A stretch of DNA of 14,534 nucleotides from UBA9630 sp043725085 (lineage in GTDB: Bacteria; Patescibacteriota; Minisyncoccia; Moranbacterales; UBA2206), in the NCBI GenBank assembly GCA_043725085.1, contig JAYSLY010000029.1, forward strand, positions 1-14,534. The letters are read 5' to 3'. The position numbers and the translations under genes were made by a program. Shown here piece by piece: positions 6,368-14,447 of this stretch. How positions within the stretch are numbered: the first letter of the stretch is position 1; every line of letters begins with the position of its first letter. The notes beneath the pieces were generated by a model that saw only the letters and a program-made list of their open reading frames with translations, searched no databases and was not told the DNA's origin.

Positions 6368-8845
6368 ATGGAAAAATACAACCCGCAAGAGATTGAAAAG
6401 AGAGTGCAAGATAAATGGAAGAATAACCCTGATTTGGTGCGGGCAAAAGATGATTCCAAGAAAGAAAAACGCTTTATCTTGGACATGTTTCCCTATCCTT
6501 CCGGCTCAGGACTTCATGTGGGACACGTAGAAAGCTATACTGCGACGGATATCTATTCCAGGTATCTGCGCATGCGCGGATTTGAAGTCCTTCACCCGCA
6601 AGGTTTTGATGCTTTTGGGCTGCCGGCGGAAAATTATGCGATCAAAACCGGCGTGCATCCCAAGGCGACAATTGAAGAGGCGATTCGCGTTTTCAAAAAA
6701 CAAATTGATTCGCTTGGTTTTTCCTATGACTGGAGTCGAGAAGTTAATTCTTCGCTGCCAGAGTATTATAAATGGACGCAGTGGCTTTTTTTGCTTTTCT
6801 ACAAAAATGGATTGGCCTACAAGAAAAAAGCCAAAGTGAATTGGTGTCCGAAATGCCAGACGGTACTTGCCAACGAGCAGGCGGAAAATGGTAAGTGCGA
6901 ACGCTGTGAAAGTGAAGTCATTCAAAAGGATCTTGAACAATGGTTTTTCAAAATTACGGATTTTGTCGAAGACAAAGATAAGACCGCCGGACTTCTGACC
7001 GGTTTGGAAAAAGTGGATTGGCCGGAGTCGACTAAAAACTTGCAAAAAAATTGGATCGGGAAATCTTTTGGCTCTGAAGTGGATTTTGCAATTGAAAACA
7101 GTCAGGAGAAAATAACTGTCTATACTACACGCATCGACACACTTTTCTCTGGTACCTATCTTCTTTTAGCGCCAGAACATCCGCTGGTTTCTGTCATAAC
7201 AGATGAGGGGCATAAAAAAGAAGTGGAGGTGTATCTGTCTGAAACGGCTAAAAAAACAGAGATGGAAAGGTTGGAATTGCAAAAAGAAAAAACCGGAGCT
7301 TTCACGGGAGCCTATGCAATCAATCCGGCAACCGGAAATCAAATACCGATTTGGATTTCTGATTTTATTTTGGTAAATTATGGAACCGGAGCGGTTTTCG
7401 CTGATGCGCATGATGCGCGTGATTTTGAGTTGGCGAAAAAATATTACATTTCACTTCAAGTTTCCATTAGGCCAAAGGACGACGATCTTTGGGAGAAAGT
7501 TAAAAACCTGGAAGTTTGTTTCGAGGAGGACGGTACGCTGATTAACTCTGCTCAATTTGATGGATTAACTTCCCAGGAGGCTAGAATAAAAATCACCGAG
7601 TGGCTGGAAGAAAAAGGAGCGGCTCATTTCAAGGTGAATTATAAGCTGCGTGATTGGCTGGTGAGTCGTCAGCGCTATTGGGGTGCGCCGATTCCCATTA
7701 TCTATTGTGAACATTGTGGCGAGGTTCCCGTGCCAGAGGCTGATTTGCCGGTCGAGTTGCCTAATGATGTTGATTTCAAACCGACTGGTGAGTCGCCTTT
7801 GAAATATTCCCAAAAATTTCAAAACGTGGTTTGTCCAAAATGCGGCGCAAAAGCGCGCAGAGAATCCGATACGATGGACACCTTTGTTTGTTCTTCTTGG
7901 TATTATTTGCGCTATGCTGATCCAAAAAATGCTCAAGAATTTGCTTCAAAAGAATTGCTCAAAAAATGGCTACCGGTCGATCTCTATGTTGGCGGGGCGG
8001 AACATTCGGTTTTGCATCTTTTATATGCCAGATTTTTCACGAAAGTTTTGCATAATTTAGGTTATCTTGAATTTGACGAACCATTTTTGAAGTTGAGGCA
8101 TCAAGGGACGATTTTGGCGGAAGACGGAACAAAGATGTCAAAATCCAAAGGCAATGTGGTTAATCCGGATGATGTCGTGGCACAGTTTGGAGCGGACGCT
8201 TTGCGGATATTTGAGATGTTTATGGGACCGCTTGAAGACATGAAACCGTGGCAGACGAGAGGGATTGTCGGGGTTAGCCGCTTTTTGGAGAAAATCTGGA
8301 AAATGCAATCAAGAATCAATGGACAAGAATTAATAAACAGTAAATCGAATAATTTATTACACAAAACCATCAAGAAAGTTACCAAGGACATTGAAAATAT
8401 GAAATTTAATACAGCGATTAGTCAGTTGATGATTTTGGTAAATGCACTGGAAAAAGAAGAAAAAATATCAACACAGAGCTATCAATCATTCCTAATACTT
8501 CTTGCTCCTTTTGCTCCGCATTTAGCAGAAGAAATATGGCACAAGGTGCGGACTAACTCGGACGTTACACGGACTGATACAGAAAAGATTAGCGCAGATT
8601 ACGAGTCGATATTTTCGCAGAAGTGGCCGGAATATAACTCTGATTTTATCCATGACGAAGAGATTGATTTAGTAGTGCAGATCAATGGAAAAGTGCGTGA
8701 TACGATCAAAACTTCCGCGGATATTTCGGAAGAAACCGCAAAACAGCTGGCGCTGGAAAGCGAAAAAGTTAGGAATTATACCGAAGGAAAAGAAATTAAA
8801 AAAATTGTTTTCGTGAAAGGCAAGCTTATTAGTATCGTAATTTAA
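6368..8845 (+). CDS. leuS: Leucyl-tRNA synthetase
   Basis: An 825-residue class Ia synthetase that charges tRNA-Leu in the cytoplasm; the length is normal for bacterial LeuRS. Signatures in order: FPYPSGSGLHVGH (41-53) with the HIGH-type HVGH; a zinc knuckle with C160/C163 and C177/C180; the CP1 editing domain with TTRIDT (253-258), where Pro is usual at Ile256, and GTGAVFADAHDARDF (339-353), retaining the Asp (D349) that corresponds to D345 of E. coli; LVSRQRYWGAPIP (431-443); a second pair of CxxC motifs (C447/C450 and C489/C492); DTFVCSSWYYLRY (504-516); KMSKS (589-593); and a C-terminal domain ending VQINGKVRDTI and then KKIVFVKGKL. The editing loop is one residue shorter than the E. coli MAVPGHD form, perhaps a lineage trait. 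It begins after a terminator and a candidate promoter. Confidence 0.98.
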   Translation: MEKYNPQEIEKRVQDKWKNNPDLVRAKDDSKKEKRFILDMFPYPSGSGLHVGHVESYTATDIYSRYLRMRGFEVLHPQGFDAFGLPAENYAIKTGVHPKATIEEAIRVFKKQIDSLGFSYDWSREVNSSLPEYYKWTQWLFLLFYKNGLAYKKKAKVNWCPKCQTVLANEQAENGKCERCESEVIQKDLEQWFFKITDFVEDKDKTAGLLTGLEKVDWPESTKNLQKNWIGKSFGSEVDFAIENSQEKITVYTTRIDTLFSGTYLLLAPEHPLVSVITDEGHKKEVEVYLSETAKKTEMERLELQKEKTGAFTGAYAINPATGNQIPIWISDFILVNYGTGAVFADAHDARDFELAKKYYISLQVSIRPKDDDLWEKVKNLEVCFEEDGTLINSAQFDGLTSQEARIKITEWLEEKGAAHFKVNYKLRDWLVSRQRYWGAPIPIIYCEHCGEVPVPEADLPVELPNDVDFKPTGESPLKYSQKFQNVVCPKCGAKARRESDTMDTFVCSSWYYLRYADPKNAQEFASKELLKKWLPVDLYVGGAEHSVLHLLYARFFTKVLHNLGYLEFDEPFLKLRHQGTILAEDGTKMSKSKGNVVNPDDVVAQFGADALRIFEMFMGPLEDMKPWQTRGIVGVSRFLEKIWKMQSRINGQELINSKSNNLLHKTIKKVTKDIENMKFNTAISQLMILVNALEKEEKISTQSYQSFLILLAPFAPHLAEEIWHKVRTNSDVTRTDTEKISADYESIFSQKWPEYNSDFIHDEEIDLVVQINGKVRDTIKTSADISEETAKQLALESEKVRNYTEGKEIKKIVFVKGKLISIVI

Positions 8846-8930
8846 TGCAGTGAACAGTGAGCAGTGAACAGCGAACAAGAAAATAATTCTTACTCGCTGA
8901 CTCCTGATTGCTGATTCCTGATCACTGATT
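8846..8930 (+). repeat. REP-like imperfect inverted repeat between leuS and the nucleotidyltransferase
   Basis: The left half is built of CAGTGAACAGTGAGCAGTGA-type units and the right half of CTGATT/CCTGAT units; they are roughly reverse complements. At the centre AGCGA-AC-AAGAA (8870-8881) faces TTCTT-AC-TCGCT (8887-8898) around a 5-nt loop. The ends CAGTGA (8848-8853) and TCACTG (8922-8927) also pair. The whole gap between the genes could fold into one long hairpin. It looks like an interspersed repeat unit, but copy number cannot be judged from this window. Confidence 0.6.
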
Positions 8931-9617
8931 ATGCAAGCAGTATTCTTGGCAGCCGGCAGGGGGAAGCGGATGAAAAATTTGACGGATGAAATTCCTAAAC
9001 CAATGCTCAAGTTAAAGGGCAAGCCGATTTTGGAGCACAAAATCAATATGCTTCCAAAAGAGATTACCGAGATTATCATGGTGATTGGTTATTGCGGAGA
9101 CTATATCATCCGTCATTTCAAAAGATATTTTGCCGGGCGGCGCATTATCTATGTCTATCAGGACAAAATGACAGGTACTGGCGGTGCCTTGCATTTGGCG
9201 AAAAGTGTGCTTAAGGATAAATTTTTGGTCATTATGGGCGATGATCTGTATCACAAAAAAGACTTAAAGCGGATGCTCAAGTATGATTTAGCAATCTTGG
9301 GGCATGAAGTTGAAGATGTGACTAAATTCGGAATCATAAAAACAAACCAAAAAGGTCATATGGTTGATGTAATCGAAAATCCGTTGCGATCGAAAGATAA
9401 GCTCGCCAATGCCGGTGCATACGTTTTGAATAAAAAATTCTTTGATTATGAGTTGATTCCCAAAAAGGCCGGGGATATTGAATTTGGTTTGCCACAAACG
9501 CTTGCGATAATGGCTCGCGATTATGATGTAAAGGTTGAAAAGGCCACCGCTTGGCATGCCATCGGTAGCCCGGAGGATTTGAAGGCGGCGGAAAAGGTTT
9601 TGCATCAATTTATTTAA
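8931..9617 (+). CDS. Sugar-1-phosphate nucleotidylyltransferase (NTP_transferase family)
   Basis: A 228-residue GT-A fold protein that joins a sugar-1-phosphate to a nucleoside triphosphate to give an activated sugar. The nucleotide-binding signature is at the N-terminus, LAAGRGKRMKNLTDEIPKPM (6-25); TGTGGALHLA (81-90) and the metal-binding MGDDL (102-106) follow, and NAGAYVLN lies in the C-terminal half. It lacks a left-handed beta-helix acyltransferase domain, so it is not a full GlmU. The size is near MurNAc-1-P uridylyltransferase MurU or RmlA-type enzymes, but the exact sugar and nucleotide cannot be told from sequence. The ATG follows directly on the REP-like element with no Shine-Dalgarno. 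The yvcK-like gene starts 4 nt after its stop, so the two are almost certainly cotranscribed. Confidence 0.88.
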   Translation: MQAVFLAAGRGKRMKNLTDEIPKPMLKLKGKPILEHKINMLPKEITEIIMVIGYCGDYIIRHFKRYFAGRRIIYVYQDKMTGTGGALHLAKSVLKDKFLVIMGDDLYHKKDLKRMLKYDLAILGHEVEDVTKFGIIKTNQKGHMVDVIENPLRSKDKLANAGAYVLNKKFFDYELIPKKAGDIEFGLPQTLAIMARDYDVKVEKATAWHAIGSPEDLKAAEKVLHQFI

Positions 9618-9621
9618 ACTT

Positions 9622-10653
9622 ATGGCAGAAAAAATCAAAAAAGTGGTGACGATTGGCGGCGGGACGGGCAGCTTTATGCTTCTTAGCGGTCTTAAGAATT
9701 ATCCAATCGAGTTGTCAGCGATTGTTTCTATGGCGGATGATGGCGGTTCAACGGGAATTTTGCGTGATGAGCTTGGTGTGCTTCCGCCGGGTGATGTGCG
9801 GCAATGTTTGGCAGCGCTTAGCGGCGAGAAGGATATTATGCGTCGACTGATGACGTATCGTTTCGAAGAAGGCGGACTCAAAGGGCATAATTTTGGTAAT
9901 TTGCTTCTCAGTGCTTTGGAAAAAATCACCGGGAATTTCTCGGCCGGAGTCGAGGAAGCGGCCAAAATTCTCAACATTAAAGGCGAGGTTATCCCCGTGG
10001 CAGACAAGGAAGTGAATCTTTTTATTGAACTTAAAAATGGAAAATTGATCAAGGGGGAGGATGAGGTGAGGCATAATGTGGAAATTAAAAAAGCGGGGGT
10101 TAGAAAAAGTTATCTTAGTCCAAAAGTACGAGCCAACAAAAAAGCAATTCAAAAAATTTTGGAAGCGGACCTTGTGGTGATTGGTCCCGGGGATTATTAT
10201 GGCAGCATTATGCCGAATTTTTTGGTGCAAGGAATTTCCGAGGCGCTTAGAAAAACGAAAGCCATCGTAGTTTTTAATTGCAATCTGGTTAATCGAAAGG
10301 GCCAAACTGATAATTTTACCCTGGATGATTATGTCGGCTTGATTAATTCGCAGATCGGAAAAGAGCGCATTGACTTTGCGACATTTAACACAAAAGAGCC
10401 AGGCAGGAATTTAATTAAAAAATATGAAGAAGAAAGTCTGCTGGTCGAGTTTGGAGAAAACAATGGCCAAAAAAGAACTTACCGCATAATCAAAACCGAT
10501 CTATTGAGTGATAAAAAATCAAATTATAGCAAAGCGGACGCCATTGCCTCCACAAGGGCGTTTATCCGCCACGATAGCGAAAAATTGGCCAGAGTGCTTA
10601 TGGTAATTTTGGAGTTGGGAAAGTATGAGGGAATTATTAAGGAAATAATCTAG
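9622..10653 (+). CDS. yvcK: YvcK/CofD-like protein (gluconeogenesis factor family, UPF0052)
   Basis: A 343-residue cytoplasmic protein with the family's Rossmann-like nucleotide-binding motifs: IGGGTGSFMLLSGL (11-24), MADDGGSTGILRDE (37-50), PPGDVRQCLAAL (55-66), GHNFGNLLLSAL (88-99) and VIGPGDYYGSIMPN in the second half, followed by VFNCNLVNRKGQTDNF. Known members bind UDP-sugars and are needed for growth on gluconeogenic carbon and for cell shape in Bacillus and Mycobacterium; they are related to the CofD 2-phospho-L-lactate transferase but no such activity is assumed. It lies between a sugar nucleotidyltransferase (4 nt) and a HAD protein (14 nt), consistent with a link to envelope sugar metabolism. 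Length is typical. Confidence 0.94.
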   Translation: MAEKIKKVVTIGGGTGSFMLLSGLKNYPIELSAIVSMADDGGSTGILRDELGVLPPGDVRQCLAALSGEKDIMRRLMTYRFEEGGLKGHNFGNLLLSALEKITGNFSAGVEEAAKILNIKGEVIPVADKEVNLFIELKNGKLIKGEDEVRHNVEIKKAGVRKSYLSPKVRANKKAIQKILEADLVVIGPGDYYGSIMPNFLVQGISEALRKTKAIVVFNCNLVNRKGQTDNFTLDDYVGLINSQIGKERIDFATFNTKEPGRNLIKKYEEESLLVEFGENNGQKRTYRIIKTDLLSDKKSNYSKADAIASTRAFIRHDSEKLARVLMVILELGKYEGIIKEII

Positions 10654-10667
10654 GCTTCACTTTCAAA

Positions 10668-11306
10668 ATGAAAACATTTATCGATTTTGACGACGTGCTG
10701 TTTAATACAAAAAAATTTCGCCAAGATTTTGTCGCTATATTTTTACGCCAGGGTATTAGCCAAAAAGATTTTGATTCTTCCTATGCGCTTACAGTCGGTA
10801 AAAATGACGGTTGCAAAGTGTGCTATGACCCCCAAAAACAAATTACTCGTCTAAAAAAATACCTCATATTCAATGATGAGGAGCTAGCGCATAATCTGAA
10901 AATATTTTTGGCCGATTTGAAGCGCTATGTTTTCAAAGACGTTTGTGTTTTTTTGGAAAAATTTCAGAAAAAGGAGCTTTTTCTTGTGACTTACGGCGAT
11001 GCCACGTTTCAAAAAACAAAGGTTAGTGGTTCAGGAGTTGAAAAATATTTCAAGAAGGTTATCATAGCAAGCGGTGAAAAATCTAACGGTATCTCAAAAT
11101 TTATCAGTGCTAAGGAAAAAATGTATTTCGTTGACGATCGTGTTAGGTATATCTCCGAGGTTAAAAAAGTATTTCCAGAAATAAAAACCTTTTTGCTGAA
11201 AAGAAAAGCTGGTCGCTATACAGACGAAAAAAATAAATATTGTGATTTTGAGTGCAATAGACTAAGCCAGGTCGAAAAAATTATCGAAACGAAAAATGGA
11301 AAATAA
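10668..11306 (+). CDS. HAD-superfamily hydrolase-like protein
   Basis: A 212-residue protein with the HAD motifs: I is IDFDDVLFNT (5-14), giving nucleophile D6 and acid/base D8; II is LVTYGD (106-111) with T108; a motif III Lys is probably K138; IV is MYFVDDR (152-158) with D156/D157. The hydrophobic strand before each motif fits the Rossmannoid core. HAD proteins usually hydrolyse phosphate esters; the substrate is unknown. A cap of about 90 residues between motifs I and II contains a KVCYDPQKQITRLKKYL segment. It sits 14 nt after the yvcK-like gene and overlaps the transporter gene by 11 nt, which indicates coupled translation. Confidence 0.8.
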   Translation: MKTFIDFDDVLFNTKKFRQDFVAIFLRQGISQKDFDSSYALTVGKNDGCKVCYDPQKQITRLKKYLIFNDEELAHNLKIFLADLKRYVFKDVCVFLEKFQKKELFLVTYGDATFQKTKVSGSGVEKYFKKVIIASGEKSNGISKFISAKEKMYFVDDRVRYISEVKKVFPEIKTFLLKRKAGRYTDEKNKYCDFECNRLSQVEKIIETKNGK

Positions 11307-12762
11307 AAATCAAGTAGTTGCTGAAAATCAAGAAAAAGTTTTTACCCTTTCGGAATTTCGCCACGAACTGGGCATCCCGCTTCTTTTGGCGCGAAAACTG
11401 GTGCTATGGGGTGAGGTTAAAGCTGTGAAGGCAGTTGATGGAACATTGCGGATTACGCGCACAGAGGTTGAAATGGCAAAAAAAATGCTGGCTACGCCGT
11501 GGCAAAAGGTGCAATATTTTTTACGCGCGCTGGGCCCCGGTCTCATCACCGGCGCGTCGGATGATGATCCGTCAGGGATTGGTACCTATTCTTCCGTAGG
11601 TGCCAAATTCGGCTTTTCCATTCTTTGGATGGCCGCCTGGCTCCTTCCTGTGATGCTCGCCGTGCAAGAAGCTTGCGCGCGCATCGGGATTGTGACCAAT
11701 CAAGGGCTTGCCGGAGTCTTGCAAAAGCACTATCGCCGAAAAATCGTCTTTGCGGCAGTCGCTTTACTTATTCTGGCTAATATCGCCAATATTGGCGCGG
11801 ACTTGGGGGCGATGGCGGCATCCCTTTCGATGCTTACCGGTTTTAATTTCTATCTCGGAGCACTTTTTTTTGCGATGATATCAATCGCGATGGAAGTATT
11901 TGTCGGTTACCATTTTTATGTTAAATTTTTAAAATGGCTGGCGATTTCTGTTTTAGCCTATGTCGTAACAGGCATTATTATTCATCCTGATTGGCTCACG
12001 GTTTTTCATTGGACTTTTTTGCCAAGATTTAATTATAGCGAGGAATATGTCTTTGCGATGGTGGCGGTTTTTGGCACTACCATCACGCCCTATCTTTTTT
12101 TCTGGCAAGCTTCGGAGGAAGTGGAGGAAAATAAATTGCATAAAAGCTTGCACAAATTATTGGGCGATAAGCCGGACGATTTGCATACGCGTATCGGGCG
12201 GATGCACACCGATGTTGGCATGGGAATGATTTTAGCAAACGTGGTTTTTTTCTTCATTGTTCTCACAGCGGCGCAGACCTTTTTTGCCCACGGCATTACC
12301 AACATTGAATCGGCTGAACAAGCTGCGCTGGCTTTGCGGCCGCTTGCCGGAAATTATGCCTATCTTTTGTTTGCGATCGGGATTATTGGCACCGGACTTT
12401 TAGCGGTGCCGGTGCTCGCTGGTTCTGGCGCCTATGCACTGGCAGAGATGATGAAATGGCACGAAGGGCTGGAGTTGAAATTTACGCGTGCCAAAGGTTT
12501 TTATGCGGTGATCGCGCTTTCGATTTTGGTCGGTTTGGCTTTGAATTTTTTTCACATCAACCCGATTTTGGCGCTCTATTATTCCGCTTTTCTTAATGGT
12601 GTGATTGCTTTTCCATTGCTCATTGTCATTATGGTCGTGGGGGATGACAAAAAAATTATGGGCAAAGAAACTCATCCCGTTTGGGTGAAATTTTTTGGTT
12701 GGCTTGCGGTATTATTTATGCTTTGCTTGTTTTTAATCTCAGTTGCCCTGTATTTTACCTAA
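11296..12762 (+). CDS. Divergent NRAMP (SLC11)-type divalent metal transporter with HTH-like N-terminal extension
   Basis: A 488-residue polytopic membrane protein. From about residue 75 it follows the NRAMP fold, with about eleven hydrophobic segments. TM1 carries GPGLITGASDDDPSGIGTYS (79-98), where DPSG replaces the canonical DPGN, and TM6 has GTTITPYLFFWQASEEVEE in place of the usual MPHN phrase, so the metal-binding Asn and Met are both changed. Similar changes mark the NRAMP-related Mg2+ transporter clade (NRMT), so Mn/Fe specificity should not be assumed. Residues 1-70 are unusual: FTLSEFRHELGIPLLLARKL followed by GEVKAVKAVDGTLRITRTEV resembles a MerR/excisionase-type winged helix. The long loop after TM6 (KLHKSLHKLLGDKPDDLHTR) is cytoplasmic. 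The start overlaps the HAD gene by 11 nt. Confidence 0.9.
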   Translation: MENKNQVVAENQEKVFTLSEFRHELGIPLLLARKLVLWGEVKAVKAVDGTLRITRTEVEMAKKMLATPWQKVQYFLRALGPGLITGASDDDPSGIGTYSSVGAKFGFSILWMAAWLLPVMLAVQEACARIGIVTNQGLAGVLQKHYRRKIVFAAVALLILANIANIGADLGAMAASLSMLTGFNFYLGALFFAMISIAMEVFVGYHFYVKFLKWLAISVLAYVVTGIIIHPDWLTVFHWTFLPRFNYSEEYVFAMVAVFGTTITPYLFFWQASEEVEENKLHKSLHKLLGDKPDDLHTRIGRMHTDVGMGMILANVVFFFIVLTAAQTFFAHGITNIESAEQAALALRPLAGNYAYLLFAIGIIGTGLLAVPVLAGSGAYALAEMMKWHEGLELKFTRAKGFYAVIALSILVGLALNFFHINPILALYYSAFLNGVIAFPLLIVIMVVGDDKKIMGKETHPVWVKFFGWLAVLFMLCLFLISVALYFT

Positions 12763-12778
12763 AAAAATTAAAAGAGAG

Positions 12779-12798
12779 CAGAGCGGCGCCCTGTTTCT
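12779..12798 (+). terminator. Weak candidate terminator after the NRAMP-type gene
   Basis: CAGAGC and GCCCTG can pair with one mismatch around GGC, followed by TTTCT. It is G/C-rich and well placed at the operon's end, but the tail is poor. Confidence 0.3.
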
Positions 12799-12851
12799 AT
12801 GTGCGAAGCAAAGTAAGACCTAAATTTGCAAAAATAGTGATACTTTGCTAG

Positions 12852-12857
12852 TATAAT
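12852..12857 (+). promoter_or_regulatory. -10 element for the Cys-rich/ParB-HTH gene
   Basis: A consensus TATAAT in GCTAGTATAATAAA. No good -35 lies at 16-18 nt; the nearest is TTGCAA at 12826-12831 with a 20-nt spacer. The predicted start near 12864 gives a leader of about 90 nt. Confidence 0.5.
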
Positions 12858-12860
12858 AAA

Positions 12861-12876
12861 CCGCTTAAATAAGTGG
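12861..12876 (+). other. Small 5' leader hairpin
   Basis: CCGCTT and AAGTGG pair over 6 bp with one G-U pair around AAAT, at or near the predicted transcript 5' end. It may protect the RNA end; no riboswitch motif is recognised in the rest of the A/T-rich leader. Confidence 0.35.
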
Positions 12877-12941
12877 TATTTTACCTTAAAAAATGAATAT
12901 TGAATAAAATATATAAATCTGAAAAATCAATCAGTTTTTGA

Positions 12942-12949
12942 AAGGAGGG
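12942..12949 (+). promoter_or_regulatory. Full-strength Shine-Dalgarno sequence
   Basis: AAGGAGGG lies 6 nt before the ATG at 12956 and matches the anti-Shine-Dalgarno almost perfectly. It fixes the start of the downstream gene and is the only site of this strength in the window. Confidence 0.85.
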
Positions 12950-12955
12950 ATTTAA

Positions 12956-14440
12956 ATGTCGAGAGATTCACTTGATATGGCCGGCTTTGCCGGTTCGTCA
13001 CGACGGATGTATAAAACGCTGTATTTCACGTCAGTTTATTGCCCGATTTTTAGAGGCGAAGTTGATTTGCTCACTTGCAGGGAATCAGCGTTTGACAAGG
13101 TTGACATTAAACAATGTATTTCGTCTCGTTGTCAGTCTGTTATCCGTCCTTGTCCAGCCTGCCTTAGTCAAGGAGAATTTGATCGTATCGGTATCTGCGA
13201 AGGAACATTTCGCAAACCGGGGAAAGAATTTTGCGATCTTCATCTTGAAAAAGGGTCGGACTATGTGCGGACTAAAGTAGAAGTGGCTAAAATAAAGACG
13301 GAAGCTATCTTTATTTTTAAGCCACAAAAGCAATCAGAGGCAAAGACAGTTGAGCTTGAAACGCAATCTCAACCTCAAGGATTATCACTAAAAAGTATCG
13401 AACCTGTGGAAAAACCAACCAAAGTAATTTCAATTCAGCAGAAAAAAGTCGAACATGAGATTGAAAAGCCTTTAGTGATCGTGGCGATGTATCCCGTGGA
13501 ACAAGTTATTCCGGAAATTCCGATGGAACAACTTTCGGGTCAGCAGTCTGGAAAAGTTAATGAAACAGATCAGGCTCCCGTTGTAGTTGAAAGGAAAATG
13601 TCGACCCGATATGAAGGAGTGAATACATGGAATCTTTTTGGTGACAAAATTATCGACCCTTCTTCGGGCGATAAAGAAAACCCGGCGCTTGCACGGATGA
13701 TGCGGGAACGCGGAATGGATAGAGGTATAACCCAAGAAGATTGTCTAGCGGAATTTGTTCAAGAACCGAGTTTGCTAGAAGCATCTGGCGAGGAGATAGA
13801 ATCCAAAGATGCTCAAGTTGTTCAGCTAGAGGGGCAAAAAGATAAAGTGCTTCCTGATGATATTAAGGAAAAAAATTGTCTTCAACCGGAAAGCGAACGC
13901 TTGGAAAGTGCGCCGAAGCATCAGGCTGATGAGGAAGATGATTTTGTGAAAACTGTCGTGGATGGGGTTCGCCAAAAATCATTTACCTTCATGGAAAAAG
14001 CTCGTGTGATTGATCAACTTAAGGGTGAATACAAACTAACTTTCACTAAGATTGCGAAAATGTTTGGTGAATCCATTTGTGCGACAATTCAGTGTCATCT
14101 CTGTCTCGGACTTCATTTGAAAATTCAAAAAATGTTAGATCCGAAGAGTTCGGAACAACAGTGGCTTTCTCAATCTAGTGCAATATTTATCGCAACACAT
14201 GAAAAAGATCAAGAAAAGCAATTGCACTTGGTCGAAGAGATAAAAAAGCGTGGCCTGAAAACGCTAAGATCTAAGGAATATATCTTAACTCAAGTTGGAA
14301 AAAAACCCGACAGGAGCAAAAGGCAAAAAGCTATCATTGATCAACAGGCTGATGCGGTGGTTAGGAAGCCGGTTTTGGCTCAGGCTGAAGAATTGCCCAG
14401 TGTAAGTGTGCAACAAGCTATTGCTTTCAATGATCACTGA
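12956..14440 (+). CDS. Unknown protein: Cys-rich N-terminal domain, long linker, ParB-like HTH region
   Basis: A 494-residue soluble protein that I do not recognise as a named family. Residues 20-100 hold eight Cys (C29, C41, C54, C59, C66, C69, C81, C93) and H96, including a CPAC knuckle (66-69), and probably bind one or two zinc ions. Residues 105-335 are charged, low in hydrophobicity and likely disordered. Residues 343-445 resemble the central helix-turn-helix domain of ParB/Spo0J: FMEKARVIDQL, then LTFTKIAKMFGESICATIQC in the recognition-helix position, then helices ending in LVEEIKKRGLKTLRSKEYIL, comparable to the ParB phrase around GLSVRQTE. The ParB N-terminal CTP-binding domain with its GERR-type motif is absent. 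The tail (446-494) starts basic. A role in DNA binding or regulation is inferred. It has its own promoter element and the best ribosome-binding site in the window; the stop is TGA. Confidence 0.82.
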   Translation: MSRDSLDMAGFAGSSRRMYKTLYFTSVYCPIFRGEVDLLTCRESAFDKVDIKQCISSRCQSVIRPCPACLSQGEFDRIGICEGTFRKPGKEFCDLHLEKGSDYVRTKVEVAKIKTEAIFIFKPQKQSEAKTVELETQSQPQGLSLKSIEPVEKPTKVISIQQKKVEHEIEKPLVIVAMYPVEQVIPEIPMEQLSGQQSGKVNETDQAPVVVERKMSTRYEGVNTWNLFGDKIIDPSSGDKENPALARMMRERGMDRGITQEDCLAEFVQEPSLLEASGEEIESKDAQVVQLEGQKDKVLPDDIKEKNCLQPESERLESAPKHQADEEDDFVKTVVDGVRQKSFTFMEKARVIDQLKGEYKLTFTKIAKMFGESICATIQCHLCLGLHLKIQKMLDPKSSEQQWLSQSSAIFIATHEKDQEKQLHLVEEIKKRGLKTLRSKEYILTQVGKKPDRSKRQKAIIDQQADAVVRKPVLAQAEELPSVSVQQAIAFNDH

Positions 14441-14447
14441 CCAGTCC

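Noticed and set aside
6506..7045. Long - strand open frame (179 codons) opposite leuS
   Set aside because: It lies fully antisense to well-conserved leuS catalytic and zinc-binding segments; no domain or start context supports it. The other - strand frames were rejected for the same reason.
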